Source: Planctomycetota bacterium
GTDB taxonomy: Bacteria; Planctomycetota; Planctomycetia; Planctomycetales; Planctomycetaceae
Assembly: GCA_003388505.1 (NCBI GenBank)
Contig: QQVO01000036.1
Location: 1 to 64,000 of the forward strand
DNA: 64,000 bases
Direction of reading: 5' to 3'
Part shown: positions 1 through 9,095 of the stretch, piece by piece
Numbering within the stretch: the stretch's first letter is position 1
Layout: each line of letters begins with the position of its first letter
The notes under the pieces: generated by a model
What the model saw: the letters and a program-made list of their open reading frames with translations, nothing else
Databases searched by the model: none
Told to the model about the DNA's origin: nothing
Position numbers and translations under genes: made by a program

Positions 1-1
1 C

Positions 2-115
2 AACGCCGGACTCAATTGGCTCCGCACGCAGAAAACCGACAACATCACCGCCAGCTTACGCAGCTTCGCGCGGAATTCCTTTCGCCTCTTATCCAAACTC
101 GGCTACCCGAACTAA
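2..115 (+). mobile_element. C-terminal end of a transposase (cut by window start)
   Basis: An open frame enters from the left edge and ends at TAA 113-115, giving about 37 residues. They include NITASLRSFARNSFRLLSKL, which resembles the conserved C-terminus of DDE transposases in which a short '(D)NIA-AALR-...-LxLLG' stretch closes the protein. No terminal inverted repeat can be recognised downstream, so the insertion sequence boundary is not defined. Family assignment (ISAs1/IS4-like) is a guess. Confidence 0.45.
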
Positions 116-658
116 ACGGTTGCCCTGATTGCGACGGCAATGCTTGGGGGTGAGGGGCCCGCGGGCGGCGGGCTTTGAAACCACCCTGCGGGACGGAGTG
201 ATGATGGTGAGCACGCTGGCAGCGTGCTCCACAGGGGGGGGGCGATGGGTGAGGGCGGAGATGCTGCGCGGCTTCAGGGAAATCGGGGAGATTCGTGTTG
301 CGCTAATCGTTTCGGAGAGTGCCGTCGTGCCGGACAGGGGATGGGCGAAAGCAATTTGAAAAAGTCAAACTGCGGAAGGCCGATAAGGAATGCTGGTCCG
401 AGCGCCCTTCGGCGAGTTTCTGAGTTGACGCAGGGACGCTCCCCTGCGGGTCGCGGGGAAACGGGTCGAGAGACGAGGGTCGAGCGTCGAGGGGGCGAAC
501 TGGTTGACGCGTTGTGGTTTAGGTCTCTGGACTGTTGACTCTCAGTCGCTCATGGTCCGCGGAGCGGACCCTATTTCGGTAAACGCAACGCGTCACAATT
601 TTTGAAGCGCCGCATTTTCTGATCTTTCCCTCAAAGCCAGATAAGGGTGAATCCCATC
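116..658. other. Intergenic stretch without a gene
   Basis: No convincing coding frame. Two overlapping forward frames here have low-complexity composition and no recognisable motif. The stretch holds a partial copy of the palindromic core of family A at about 205-232 (GCACGCTGGCAGCGTGC) and a copy of repeat D at 437-489. Confidence 0.6.
437..489 (+). repeat. Repeat D, copy 1
   Basis: Contains the core GCTCCCCTGCGGGTCGCGG followed by an ACGGGTCGAGAGACGAGG-like tail. The same core recurs at 2319-2370, 12290-12316 and 17596-17626, always in this orientation. Confidence 0.7.
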
Positions 659-955
659 ATGACTGAACGCACCGACGCCATCCGCTCGCTGAGTGATCTT
701 CGAGGTTTCGTTCATGGTTTGTTGTGCGAGAAGGAGAACCTGGTTCCGGAACAGTTTCAAATGAAGGAAATGTCGCTGGTTGTGCGCGGTCGCCAATGTG
801 GCATGCAGTTCTGCCTCAAAGGGCCGCGGAGCGTGAGGCTCGGCGCCATCTGGGCGGCGGACAAGAACATGCTGTACTTCTACGACACGCGCGGTGAGCG
901 CTACATGAAGCTCAGGCTGCGGCAGCGAGTGTTCGTCGACGCTCCGGCGGCGTGA
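659..955 (+). CDS. Conserved hypothetical protein, 98 aa
   Basis: Short soluble protein of unknown function with no signal peptide or membrane segment. The N-terminal half looks helical (SLSDLRGFVHGLLCEKENLV). The C-terminal half is basic and strand-like, including a YFYDTRGERY-type segment. I chose ATG 659 because AAGGGTGA at 643-650 is well spaced as a ribosome binding site; a GTG at 647 would add four residues but overlaps that site. It is isolated, convergent with the minus-strand gene at 1509-2132 and separated from it by a hairpin-rich spacer. Function not recognised. Confidence 0.7.
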   Translation: MTERTDAIRSLSDLRGFVHGLLCEKENLVPEQFQMKEMSLVVRGRQCGMQFCLKGPRSVRLGAIWAADKNMLYFYDTRGERYMKLRLRQRVFVDAPAA

Positions 956-962
956 GGCCACT

Positions 963-1032
963 GATTCAGTGACGCTTCGAGAGGTTCGAATGGAACGCGG
1001 ATGGCCACGGATGGGACGGATTTTCGCTGATT
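963..1032 (+). repeat. Family B fragment (B4)
   Basis: About 70 bp matching the left-interior part of family B (GAATGGAACGCGGATG, CACGGATGGGAC, GATTTTCGCTGATT), without either terminal inverted repeat. It looks like a decayed remnant of the elements at 12338, 37219 and 39016. Confidence 0.65.
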
Positions 1033-1087
1033 CGGCGAATAAGGTTGTGGAACTCTTTCAGAGTTCATGCGACAACGTCGTCGACGG

Positions 1088-1462
1088 CAACCCAGGGTGG
1101 CGCGGCTGCGCCGCTTACCCTGGGCTAGAGCAAATTGCTCTACCGAGTGTCCGCGTCGAGCGGTGTTTGGACTGTCGAGGACGAGAATCCGCGAGACAGA
1201 TCGCCAACACTGATTTGCAAAGCCCTATAAGTTGTCGTACGCCTTCAGCGTACGAACCGCGGCGGTGTGAGTGCCGACGGTGTGCGATCGAGTTGTATGT
1301 GGCTGACAGGGTTGGAATGCTGTCGGTTACACACAAGTCGGCTGAAATCAGCCCCATTGAGGGGACCGAAACGGGAGCACGTCTCGGCAAGCTCTGTCCG
1401 GAAGCCGTGAGACTTCGGAGGCTTGCTGCTCCTGTGCGTCCGAAGTCTGACGACTTCGGCTA
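1088..1462. other. Cluster of four hairpins between convergent genes
   Basis: Successive inverted repeats are visible: 1091-1124 (arms CCCAGGGT / ACCCTGGG with an inner GCGGC/GCCGC stem), 1127-1141 (AGAGCAA-A-TTGCTCT), about 1234-1253 (GTACGC / GCGTAC), and 1440-1459 (CCGAAGTC-TGAC-GACTTCGG). The last also occurs near 24107-24130. They lie between the 3' ends of two convergent genes and could act in bidirectional termination or be REP-like elements. No T-runs follow them. Confidence 0.55.
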
Positions 1463-1464
1463 CG

Positions 1465-1500
1465 TGACGGTGACGCACGCTGGCAGCGTGCGCTACGAGT
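1465..1500 (+). repeat. Family A right-end fragment
   Basis: Palindromic right part of family A (GACGCACGCTGGCAGCGTGC then GCTACGA) without the left two thirds. The terminal repeat is decayed to GAGTCAATCGG. Confidence 0.7.
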
Positions 1501-1508
1501 CAATCGGC

Positions 1509-2132
1509 CTAGGGAGCGTGGGGCAGCTTGAGTTGGGCGGCCTGGCTGCCGTAGCGGGCGGCCATGCGGTAGCAGAGCCGGGCGACCGCGTCTTTTCCCT
1601 GAGACTCGGCGACTCGTGCCTTGCCGATGTAGAACGCGGCGAGTTCCCCGTTGTCGTCGGTCTGGGGCGGTCCGGCGGCACGGAAAGAGGACGAGGGAAC
1701 CGCTGTCCGCGAACGTTCGTTGCGGCTGCTCGATGCGGCAGTCGCTGACGACTGGAGCGACGACCAGGCGCGGGAGGCGGGGGTGGAGGGTTCCGTCGGC
1801 CTCGTATTGAAGCGTGTCGGCCGGGAGAGCAGGTATTCGTCCATGGCGTCGAGGTCGTGGATGTAGACGCCGACGTCCATCCCGGAGTGGCTGGAGAACC
1901 CGCCCACTGAGGATCCGCCGGGGGCGAGCCCGTAGTTCGACGTGGAAGTTGCGGATTGTCCGACGCCGCCGAAGAACATGCGTCCGCGGTCGGGAACCGA
2001 CACGACCGTGTCGACGGAGAATGTCTCCACAACCGGCTGTTGCACCGTGATCCGCTGGGCGAGCGCGGGAGTCGCCATGAGGGCGGAAAGGCCACCGGCG
2101 GCGAGTCGAAGTACGAATTTCGTGTTAGTCAC
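1509..2132 (-). CDS. Secreted conserved hypothetical protein, 207 aa
   Basis: The protein begins VTNTKFVLRLAAGGLSALMA and has a clear Sec signal peptide ending ATPALAQ (cleavage after about residue 25). The mature part is low-complexity, rich in Ser/Thr/Pro in the middle, and ends with a helical ALCYRMAARYG-like segment (GELAAFYIGKARVAESQGKD precedes it) that resembles a short TPR/Sel1-like repeat. I chose GTG 2132 because AGGA lies 8 bases upstream and the signal peptide then starts properly; a longer in-frame ATG at 2183 would put 17 extra residues before the signal. Repeat E copy 3 lies directly upstream. Function unknown; probably periplasmic. Confidence 0.65.
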   Translation of the reverse strand: MTNTKFVLRLAAGGLSALMATPALAQRITVQQPVVETFSVDTVVSVPDRGRMFFGGVGQSATSTSNYGLAPGGSSVGGFSSHSGMDVGVYIHDLDAMDEYLLSRPTRFNTRPTEPSTPASRAWSSLQSSATAASSSRNERSRTAVPSSSFRAAGPPQTDDNGELAAFYIGKARVAESQGKDAVARLCYRMAARYGSQAAQLKLPHAP

Positions 2133-2146
2133 GGCTGGAATCCTGG

Positions 2147-2248
2147 CGCCGCGCGCAAATTTCGCGTGCAAGAAAGGCTCCACGTCCTAGACATCCGACT
2201 CGGCGGAGCGAGTCGGCTACATTGTTGCGGCCGGAGGCCGCGCTGGGG
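2147..2248 (+). repeat. Repeat E, copy 3
   Basis: Shares CGCAAATTTCGCGTGCA, GACATCCGACTCGGCGGAGC and the GCGGCCGGAGGCCGCGCTG end with the copies at 27780-27900 and 28380-28495. It occupies the leader and promoter region of the minus-strand gene ending at 1509. Confidence 0.75.
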
Positions 2249-2318
2249 AGAACGCGGGTCGGGACGCATGTGCTGATTATAGCGTGCGGAGGCGCTCGGG
2301 GTAGCCGGTGAGAGGGGA

Positions 2319-2370
2319 GCGCTCCCCTGCGGGTCGCGGCTGAATGGGTCGAGAGACGAGGGGTCGAATT
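2319..2370 (+). repeat. Repeat D, copy 2
   Basis: GAGCGCTCCCCTGCGGGTCG followed by GGGTCGAGAGACGAGG, matching copy 1 over its whole length. It lies upstream of ftsH. Confidence 0.7.
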
Positions 2371-2577
2371 GCGGACGGATCGGCGGGCTTACGCCTCGCC
2401 GCTCGCCTCGAGCTTGATTCGACCAAGACGACATCCGGGGAAACGGTAGGCGGATGGATCGGCTCGCCTGGCGCTGCGGCTTGCGAATTTGACGGTGTTC
2501 GGTTTCGCGCCTAGAGTTGCAGCGGTGTCGCCCTGAGTGGGCGAACTGTATTTGCAGATGCGAACGGCAAGATTGCG

Positions 2578-4668
2578 ATGGCCAAATCGAAACCGAAGCC
2601 TCCCTCCGATTCCGAAAAGCGGGCGAAATCGGGCAAAGAGAACGGGCCGTCGACGACGCTGTTCTGGTATCTGATGGCGTTCGGTGTGCTGGTGGTGGTA
2701 GCGGCCTCGTTTTACCGCGGTTCGCTGCGGGGGGAGGAGTTGACGTTCGGCGCGTTCGTTTCCGGGGTGGAAAAGGGGCGATGGAACGCGGAGAACGTCT
2801 ACGAGCTGAAAATCGACCCGCACTACATCACGTTTCAGGATCAGCCGAAGGATGAGCCCTCTACGGACGACGTCGCGGCATCGGCGGATGAGACGGCGGG
2901 CGACGAGGAGCCGGCAGCGGAGGATGAAGCCGGTGCGGAGCCGGCGGTCGCCGCGGTACGGTATCACATTCCGCGCGAAGGCATCCCGGACGAGAGCCTG
3001 AACCGGCTGACGGCGCTGCTGGAGGCAAAGGGGATCGATTACAAGGGTTCGACGCCGTCCACGCCGTGGGAGTCGCTGGTCTACCTGGGGATGACGGTGC
3101 TGCTGGTGGTGGTGTTCATCATCTTCTTCCGGCGGATGGGGGGGGCGGGATCGGCGATGTCGTTCGCCCGCAGCCGGGGGCGGTTGCATGCGGAAGAGGA
3201 CCTGAAGGTCACGTTCGACAATGCGGCCGGGATTGACGAGGCGGTCGAGGAGTTGAGAGAAATCGTGGAATTCCTGCGGACGCCGGGCAAGTATCAGGCG
3301 CTGGGGGGGCGGATTCCGCGGGGCGTGCTGCTGGTCGGTCCTCCGGGGACGGGGAAGACGCTGCTGGCGAAAGCAGTGGCGGGCGAAGCTGGAGTGCCGT
3401 TCTTCAGCCTGTCGGGCTCGGACTTCGTGGAAATGTTCGTCGGCGTCGGTGCGGCGCGGGTGCGCGACATGTTCGCCCAGGCGGTGCAGAAGTCGCCGAG
3501 CATCATTTTCATCGACGAACTCGATGCGCTGGGGAAGACCCGCGGCAGCGGACAGATGGGAGGACACGACGAACGGGACCAGACGCTGAACGCGCTGCTG
3601 GTGGAGATGGACGGTTTTTCGTCCGATCAGAGCGTGATCGTGATGGGGGCGACGAACCGGCCGGAGACGCTCGACCCTGCCCTGCTCCGCCCGGGCCGAT
3701 TTGATCGGCATGTGCTGGTGGACCGGCCCGATTACAAGGGGCGGGAGGCGATCCTGAAGGTGCACACCGTCAAGATCCGGATGGGGGACGACGTCGATCT
3801 GCGGCGGCTGGCGAAGATCACGCCGGGGTTTGTGGGAGCGGACCTGGCGAACCTAGTGAATGAGGCGGCATTGCTGGCGGCGCGGAAGGGGGACGACTCG
3901 GTGTCGATGTCGGCCTTCGAGGAGGCGGTCGAGCGAGTTGTGGCGGGACTGGAGAAGACCTCGCGGATCATCCACGAGGAGGAGAAGCAGCGGGTGGCGT
4001 ACCACGAATGCGGGCACGCGCTGGTGGCTTCTTCCCTGCCGAACACCGATCCGGTGCACAAGATTTCGATCATCCCGCGGGGTTACGGCGCGCTGGGATA
4101 CATTTTGCAGCGGCCGGAGGACGACCGGCTGCTGGTGACGCAGAGCGAACTGGAGAACCGGATCTGCGTGGCGCTGGGAGGCATCGCCGCGGAGGAACTG
4201 ATTTACGACGAGACGTCGACCGGTGCGCAGAACGACCTGGAGCGGGCGACCGAAGTGGCGCGGCGGATGGTGACGGAGTTCGGGATGAGCCCGCGGATGG
4301 GGCGGATGAACTACCAGGAGAGCCGCCGGTCGCCGTTTCTCGGCGCCGGTCAGGGCAGTCCTCCGGTCAGTTATGCCCACAGCGAAGAGACGGTGCGGGA
4401 GATCGACCAGGAGATCAAGCGGATCATCGATGAGGGAATGGAGACGGCGCGGGAGATTCTGCGCACGCGGCGGGACATTCTGGAAACGCTGACGGGCGAA
4501 CTGATCGAACGGGAAGTGATGGACGGGGACGAATTGCAGAGGATCCTCGATGCGCACCGGCGGGGCCCGCAGATCAAGCCGGGGACGTTTGTGGAGAAGA
4601 GCGGCGCGCGGGAGACGGTGAAGGAGGGGGAGCCGCCGGAAGCGAGAGAGGCGGCGGACGGTGCGTGA
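2578..4668 (+). CDS. ftsH: ATP-dependent zinc metalloprotease FtsH
   Basis: Membrane-anchored AAA+ protease that degrades misassembled membrane and regulatory proteins. It has 696 residues with TM1 at about 28-45, a periplasmic segment to about 165, and TM2 at about 166-185. The AAA domain shows Walker A GPPGTGKT (254-261), Walker B IIFIDE (309-314) and the second region of homology [20 protein letters not shown] (358-377). The peptidase zinc site is HECGH (476-480) with a likely third ligand D553 in NDLERAT. The periplasmic loop carries an unusually long acidic insert (about residues 91-125). Start ATG 2578 has a poor ribosome binding site, but the N-terminus fits the family. Monocistronic. 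Confidence 0.97.
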   Translation: MAKSKPKPPSDSEKRAKSGKENGPSTTLFWYLMAFGVLVVVAASFYRGSLRGEELTFGAFVSGVEKGRWNAENVYELKIDPHYITFQDQPKDEPSTDDVAASADETAGDEEPAAEDEAGAEPAVAAVRYHIPREGIPDESLNRLTALLEAKGIDYKGSTPSTPWESLVYLGMTVLLVVVFIIFFRRMGGAGSAMSFARSRGRLHAEEDLKVTFDNAAGIDEAVEELREIVEFLRTPGKYQALGGRIPRGVLLVGPPGTGKTLLAKAVAGEAGVPFFSLSGSDFVEMFVGVGAARVRDMFAQAVQKSPSIIFIDELDALGKTRGSGQMGGHDERDQTLNALLVEMDGFSSDQSVIVMGATNRPETLDPALLRPGRFDRHVLVDRPDYKGREAILKVHTVKIRMGDDVDLRRLAKITPGFVGADLANLVNEAALLAARKGDDSVSMSAFEEAVERVVAGLEKTSRIIHEEEKQRVAYHECGHALVASSLPNTDPVHKISIIPRGYGALGYILQRPEDDRLLVTQSELENRICVALGGIAAEELIYDETSTGAQNDLERATEVARRMVTEFGMSPRMGRMNYQESRRSPFLGAGQGSPPVSYAHSEETVREIDQEIKRIIDEGMETAREILRTRRDILETLTGELIEREVMDGDELQRILDAHRRGPQIKPGTFVEKSGARETVKEGEPPEAREAADGA

Positions 4669-4881
4669 GGTGTTGGCGGTGTGCTGAGCCCTTGCCGTTA
4701 CCCACAATTTGCCTGGCACTTGAGAGCAGCGAACCACCGGATCATTCGGAAATCCCGGCGGGTTATCGCCGCAATGAAGTGAACCTGTCACCCGTGGTCT
4801 TGGAACCATGCGACAGGATTGCCACGAGAAACACAAAAAGCCACAAAAAGTAAAACCGCGAGATCGTCACTTTTTCGTGCT

Positions 4882-5310
4882 ACGAACGGTGACAATCTTC
4901 GCGTGGTGCGGACATTCTGCGAGCCCGTTTAGCATTCGAGTGCTCAATTGGACGACCACAAAGGCACAAAGAACACCAAGAAGTGCCATGAACGGGGAAT
5001 CTCAAGGTCCGACAAGTTGCAGGACTGACTTACCTGGATGGTTGGCTTCGTATCCTTTGTGTCGTGATGGTTCACCAACGATGTGCGGTGTGTCGCGTCC
5101 AGAGAGGACTCCGCGAGTCGTCGTTCGAGAGGACTGGTCCGGTCGAGAGGTTGCTGCCGCCGCGTTCGCGGCTCACTTCATTTGTGAGCGGGATGTTTTC
5201 CATGAGCTTGCGCTCACGGCTCCATGCTTTCGCGGCTTCGCCGCTCGCTGTCGATTCGTCTCCAGTTGGGTTGCGGGCGGAGGCCGCGCTGGGTCTCTTT
5301 GTGTTTTTCG
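4882..5310 (+). repeat. Repeat C, copy 1 (long)
   Basis: A long intergenic repeat sharing with 41640-41960 the blocks CTTCGCGTGGTGCGGA, GACGACCACAAAGGCACAAA, GAACACCAAGA, GTTGCAGGACTGACT and a closing block ending GGCGGAGGCCGCGCTG. This copy has about 110 extra bases in the middle (about 5040-5150). With 5379-5538 it accounts for most of the 960-base gap between the convergent ftsH and purF genes, which has no gene. Confidence 0.75.
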
Positions 5311-5378
5311 TGGCCATTTTCCGTGGCTTCCGTGCATTCCGTGGTTGTTCACTGATCTGAAATTGTGGGTCACGCTAA

Positions 5379-5538
5379 CCCGGATTATTCATGACGAGGG
5401 CCCGGTTCACTATAAGCGTTTGCCAAACAGCAGGTTATCGAGAAGTTGCCCAAAGCGCCGCGCTTTTCGAACGCATTACACGCCGACGCCAATTTAACGG
5501 TGACGCACGCTGGCAGCGTGCGCTACGAATAATCCGGG
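5379..5538 (+). mobile_element. Family A miniature element, copy 1
   Basis: Exactly 160 bp bounded by perfect 12-bp inverted repeats (CCCGGATTATTC / GAATAATCCGGG) and flanked by the 4-bp direct repeat CTAA at 5375-5378 and 5539-5542, the expected signature of a transposition event. The interior has a strong hairpin (GCACGCTGGCAGCGTGC). It has no coding capacity, so any transposase must be supplied in trans. It sits between the 3' ends of ftsH and purF. Confidence 0.85.
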
Positions 5539-5630
5539 CTAAGGTGCTGAGGCGGGGTTATCCGCGGGCTGACGCCGCGCGGCTCGCCTTGTGGTGCGGG
5601 TCGCCTTGTGTTTCTTGGGGACTCTTTGAG

Positions 5631-7238
5631 CTACGTGCGGACGGCGGTGACGAGGGATTCTTCGACGATGCGGCGGTGGTCGCCCGGTTCACAGTCGTGG
5701 TCTTTCCGCTCGGCGTCGTCCCGGGCCAGTCGGTAGAGCTTTCGGCCGCAGGGGGTGGGGTAATCGCCGCTGATGCAGGCCTGGCAGAGCGAGTCGGGGT
5801 TTTTCTCGATGCTGCGGGAGATGGCGGAGAGGGGGAGATAGCGGAGTGAATCGGCGCCGAGGTCGGCGGCCATTGCGGCTTCGATCTCGGGGGTCAACTC
5901 GGTGCCCTGCATGTAGCGGGGTGCGAAGAGTTCGGTGACCGACGACATGTCGATCCCGTAGAAGCAGGGCGCGATAATCGGCGGGCAGGCGACCCGCACA
6001 TGGACTTCGCGGGCGCCGCCGCGGTTGCGGAGTTGGGTGACGAGCGCTTTCATCGTGGTGGAGCGGACGATCGTGTCTTCGACGACGTAGACCCTGCGCC
6101 CGCGGAGGACTTCCGGGAGCGGAGTGTATTTCATTTTGGCTTTATTGAGGCGGTCGGTGCTTTCGATGAAGGTGCGGCCGATGTAGCGATTGCGGATGAG
6201 GCCTTCGACGCAGGGGATGCCCATCTGGTAGGCCATGGCGTCGGCGGCGGCTTTGGCGGTGTCGGGGACGGGAATGACGATCGAGGAGTCGTCGGGGGTG
6301 ACGGTTTCCTGGCGTGCCAGTTCCTCGCCGAGGGCTTTGCGGGTGAGGTAGACGCTGCGTTCGTCGAGCGTGCTGCAGACGTTGGCGAAGTAGATCCACT
6401 CGAAAAAACAGTGCGCGGGGCCGGACGGATCGGCGAAGCGGTGCACCGAGAGTCGGCCGTCGCGAATGATGACGGCCGTGCCCGGTTCGAGGCTGACGAT
6501 GCTGCCTTCGCGAAAGCCGAGGTTGGCGAGGGCGACGCTTTCGCTGGCGGCGGCAAAGAGGCCGTTTTCCACGGCGTAGCAGAGGGGGCGGATGCCGAGC
6601 GGGTCGCGGGCGACGAACATGTCGCCGAGGGCGTTGAGAAAGACGATGTTGTAGGCCCCGTCGAGGCGGGCGGAGAGCCTCCGCAGGAGGGTGAGCAGGT
6701 CGAGACCCTGGGACTGCTCGGCGATCTCCTGCGAGATGAGATGCATGAGGATCTCGGTGTCGGTCTCGCGGGCGAGGTGAAATCCGCCCTTGGAGATGAT
6801 TTCGTCCCTGAGATCGCCGTAGTTGGCGAGCTGGCCGTTGAAGGCGAAGCTGAACCACTTGCGTTTCTCGATGTGGTGTCGCTCGAATGGCTGGGCGTAG
6901 CTGCGGTCGTCCTTGCCGCAGGTGGCGTAGCGGACGTGGCCGATGGCGGCTGAGCCCTCGTACTCGTCCATCAGATCCTGGGCGGCCTGGGGGTGGTTGA
7001 GTTGAAAGACTTCGGTGACGGTGCCGACGTCGCGGTGGGTGTCGATCAACTGCTTGCGGTCGGGATCGTAGGAGGTCATCCCGGCGGCGAGTTGGCCGCG
7101 ATTCTGGATGTCGAGCAGGAGCCGCGGCATGAGGCGGGAGACGGCCCGCTGCACGGTGACCGAGGAATCGGGGTTTGCCGCGGCGTCGCGGAGGCGGTAG
7201 ACGGCCGCAATTCCGCACTCGTGAAACAGATCGGCCAT
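5631..7238 (-). CDS. purF: Amidophosphoribosyltransferase
   Basis: First committed step of purine synthesis: PRPP plus glutamine give phosphoribosylamine. It has 535 residues. The class II glutamine amidotransferase domain starts at the expected nucleophile C8 (HECGIAAV), implying removal of a 7-residue propeptide. The PRPP loop is [13 protein letters not shown] (383-395). Four cysteines at positions matching the 4Fe-4S ligands of the Bacillus-type enzyme are present: C277, C425, C485 and C488 (the last two in LCQACIS). It is monocistronic. A vestige of a second purF 3' end lies just upstream of its start (7521-7590). Confidence 0.96.
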   Translation of the reverse strand: MADLFHECGIAAVYRLRDAAANPDSSVTVQRAVSRLMPRLLLDIQNRGQLAAGMTSYDPDRKQLIDTHRDVGTVTEVFQLNHPQAAQDLMDEYEGSAAIGHVRYATCGKDDRSYAQPFERHHIEKRKWFSFAFNGQLANYGDLRDEIISKGGFHLARETDTEILMHLISQEIAEQSQGLDLLTLLRRLSARLDGAYNIVFLNALGDMFVARDPLGIRPLCYAVENGLFAAASESVALANLGFREGSIVSLEPGTAVIIRDGRLSVHRFADPSGPAHCFFEWIYFANVCSTLDERSVYLTRKALGEELARQETVTPDDSSIVIPVPDTAKAAADAMAYQMGIPCVEGLIRNRYIGRTFIESTDRLNKAKMKYTPLPEVLRGRRVYVVEDTIVRSTTMKALVTQLRNRGGAREVHVRVACPPIIAPCFYGIDMSSVTELFAPRYMQGTELTPEIEAAMAADLGADSLRYLPLSAISRSIEKNPDSLCQACISGDYPTPCGRKLYRLARDDAERKDHDCEPGDHRRIVEESLVTAVRT

Positions 7239-7520
7239 GGGAGAGCGATGCAGGTGGCAAGAGGGAGTAAGCCGGAGCTTCCACCGGCATCATAACGTCC
7301 GAAGACGCGAATGCCAGTGGCGCGATTGCCGAAGGGAATCGGTTGTGTATCGCGCGACGGGTGGACGAATACGGATCTGGTGCGCATGCCCCGCTCTGCA
7401 ATGTCTCACGCAGAGCCGCAGAGACGCAAAGACGAGGAGACGGGTTGTATGGTGCGTGACGTGGGGGTTTGGTGATTCGGGAGGATCCGCGGGCTGACGC
7501 CGCGCGGCTCGCCGTGAGAG

Positions 7521-7590
7521 TTAGGTAGGGGCGGTGGTGAGGAGGGGCTCTTCGAGGATGCGACGGTGTTCGCCCTGCAGGTGGGAGCCC
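7521..7590 (-). pseudogene. Remnant of a second purF 3' end
   Basis: Read on the minus strand this encodes GEHRRILEEPLLTTAPT then TAA, matching the intact purF C-terminus [17 protein letters not shown] and stop. The sequence beyond the stop also matches (CGCGGGCTGACGCCGCGCGG at both about 5560 and 7480). Only about 20 codons survive. It is best read as what remains of a tandem purF duplicate. The rest of the spacer 7239-7691 shows no gene. Confidence 0.6.
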
Positions 7591-7691
7591 GACAAACCGC
7601 TCTTTCCCGAATTACGCGCTCGGGCTAAACTCCCCGGCCATCAGGGGATGGCTGATCTGCACGGCGGGCAGAAGGGGAAAGGATTCCGACG

Positions 7692-8912
7692 ATGTCGCTC
7701 GGAGCATTGCGATTCTTGCATGCGGCGAACGCGCGGCTGGACGCGCCGCCGCGGGGAACGGGGCCACTGACCGGCGACGCGCGGCGCGTGGCGGAAGACG
7801 CGACGCTGATTGCGTTTGAGCGTCTGGCGGACGCCTGCGTCGAGCATGACGCGGATTTTTTGCTGCTGACGGGCGAGACGTTTGACGCCGCGCCGACGCT
7901 TCGCGCGCGGCGGACGCTCTTGTCTGCGCTGGATGCGCTGTCGGAGTTCGGCATCATGGTGTACTGGGAGCAGTCGCCGGGAAGCGGGTGGCGGGGGGAG
8001 CAGCGAGCGTTGCCGCTGCCGGCGAATGTGGTGCTGCTGCGCGACGACGACTCGGAGCCGGTGGCGTTCGTGAAAGAGGGGCGGGTGGCGGCGATCATCG
8101 GGCCGGTCTCAGCCGTAGGCGACGGTGATGATGGAGAGGGAGTCGGCGCGTCGAACCGGGAGGGACCGATCCGGATCGGATGGGTTCCGCATGGCGCGAA
8201 CGAATGGGGCGCGGGGGAGACGTCGACTCTTTCGTTCGACGTTCGCCGGGAGGAGTTCGACTACCTTGGTTTTTCGAGCGAAATCCGGAGGACGGCCCGG
8301 CCGGGCGGGTCTGCGATGGTGCACTCGCCGGGCGGATTGCAGGGACTGTCTCGCGAGGAACGAGGGCCGCGCGGGGCGAGTCTGATTGCCGTTGGCGAGG
8401 AGCGGGACGCTGTGATCTCGTCGGTTCCGCTGGCGCCGTTGCGGTGGGAGGAGTGCCGGATCGGTGTCGACTCGCATCTGAGCGAAAACGAACTGATCGA
8501 GCGGATGCAGTTCGCGATGCTCGAACTGGAACGAGCGCCGACGGACGAGTTGCGGATCGTGCGGTGGGTGATGGTCGGTTCGGGACCGCTGTTTGAAACG
8601 CTGGCCGAACCGGGCGCCGCAGCGGCTCTGCTGGAGACGATCGATCTGGAACCGGGTTCCGGCGCCGGGGTTGAACAGCGGCATCAGTTCGAGTTTCGGC
8701 CGCGACGGGTGGCGAGCGACGACCCGCTGGTGGAAGAACTGATTTCGGGTTGGGACGGTCCTGAGAGTGAGGAATTCAACGCGGTTGTGGACGAGTTGGA
8801 GGAGCGCGCGGCGGCGTCGGACCTGTCGCCGATGGCGGCGAGTCTGGAGCGGGTGTCGCGCAGCCGCGCTCAGGAGACTGCCGGCCGACTGGGGCGCGAG
8901 TGGTTGGCCTGA
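7692..8912 (+). CDS. YhaO/SbcD-like calcineurin-fold protein lacking catalytic residues
   Basis: 406 residues aligning along their length with YhaO/SbcD/Mre11-type DNA exonuclease subunits and immediately followed by the YhaN/SbcC-like ATPase. The fold-defining strands are recognisable but the metal ligands are not. The first motif (normally D-x-H) reads HAANARLD (10-17), the GDxxD motif reads GETFD (61-65), the GNHD motif reads YWEQSP (91-96) and the GHxH motif reads GFSS (193-196). The PGGLQGLSREERGPRGASL segment after it still matches the family. Probably a structural, non-nucleolytic partner; I rate loss of nuclease activity as likely. ATG 7692 follows GGGGAAAGG. Confidence 0.75.
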   Translation: MSLGALRFLHAANARLDAPPRGTGPLTGDARRVAEDATLIAFERLADACVEHDADFLLLTGETFDAAPTLRARRTLLSALDALSEFGIMVYWEQSPGSGWRGEQRALPLPANVVLLRDDDSEPVAFVKEGRVAAIIGPVSAVGDGDDGEGVGASNREGPIRIGWVPHGANEWGAGETSTLSFDVRREEFDYLGFSSEIRRTARPGGSAMVHSPGGLQGLSREERGPRGASLIAVGEERDAVISSVPLAPLRWEECRIGVDSHLSENELIERMQFAMLELERAPTDELRIVRWVMVGSGPLFETLAEPGAAAALLETIDLEPGSGAGVEQRHQFEFRPRRVASDDPLVEELISGWDGPESEEFNAVVDELEERAAASDLSPMAASLERVSRSRAQETAGRLGREWLA

Positions 8913-9012
8913 GTTTCGGCTCGTGTTCTCTGTTGAGGAACGATGCGAGTGAATGGCCATGGGATAGCGGGAGCGGGTTCGGCGCTCCCGAACGGACGTT
9001 TGGGAACGAGGG

Positions 9013-9067
9013 GAATGTCACGTCAACGGTGGCGCACGCTGGCAGCGTGCGCTACGAATGATCCGGG
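9013..9067 (+). repeat. Family A right-end fragment
   Basis: The last 55 bp of family A, ending GAATGATCCGGG. It lies 28 bases before the start codon of the SbcC/YhaN-like gene. Confidence 0.75.
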
Positions 9068-9095
9068 TTAGACGACCACGGAAGGTGAGAGCGAA

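Noticed and set aside
969-1748. Forward open frame of 259 codons
   Set aside because: It runs through a family B fragment, four hairpins and a family A fragment and overlaps the signal-peptide gene on the other strand; no family resemblance.
2389-3765. Long minus-strand open frame (458 codons) opposite ftsH
   Set aside because: Arg/His/Pro-rich shadow typical of GC-rich antisense; ftsH is unmistakable on the other strand.
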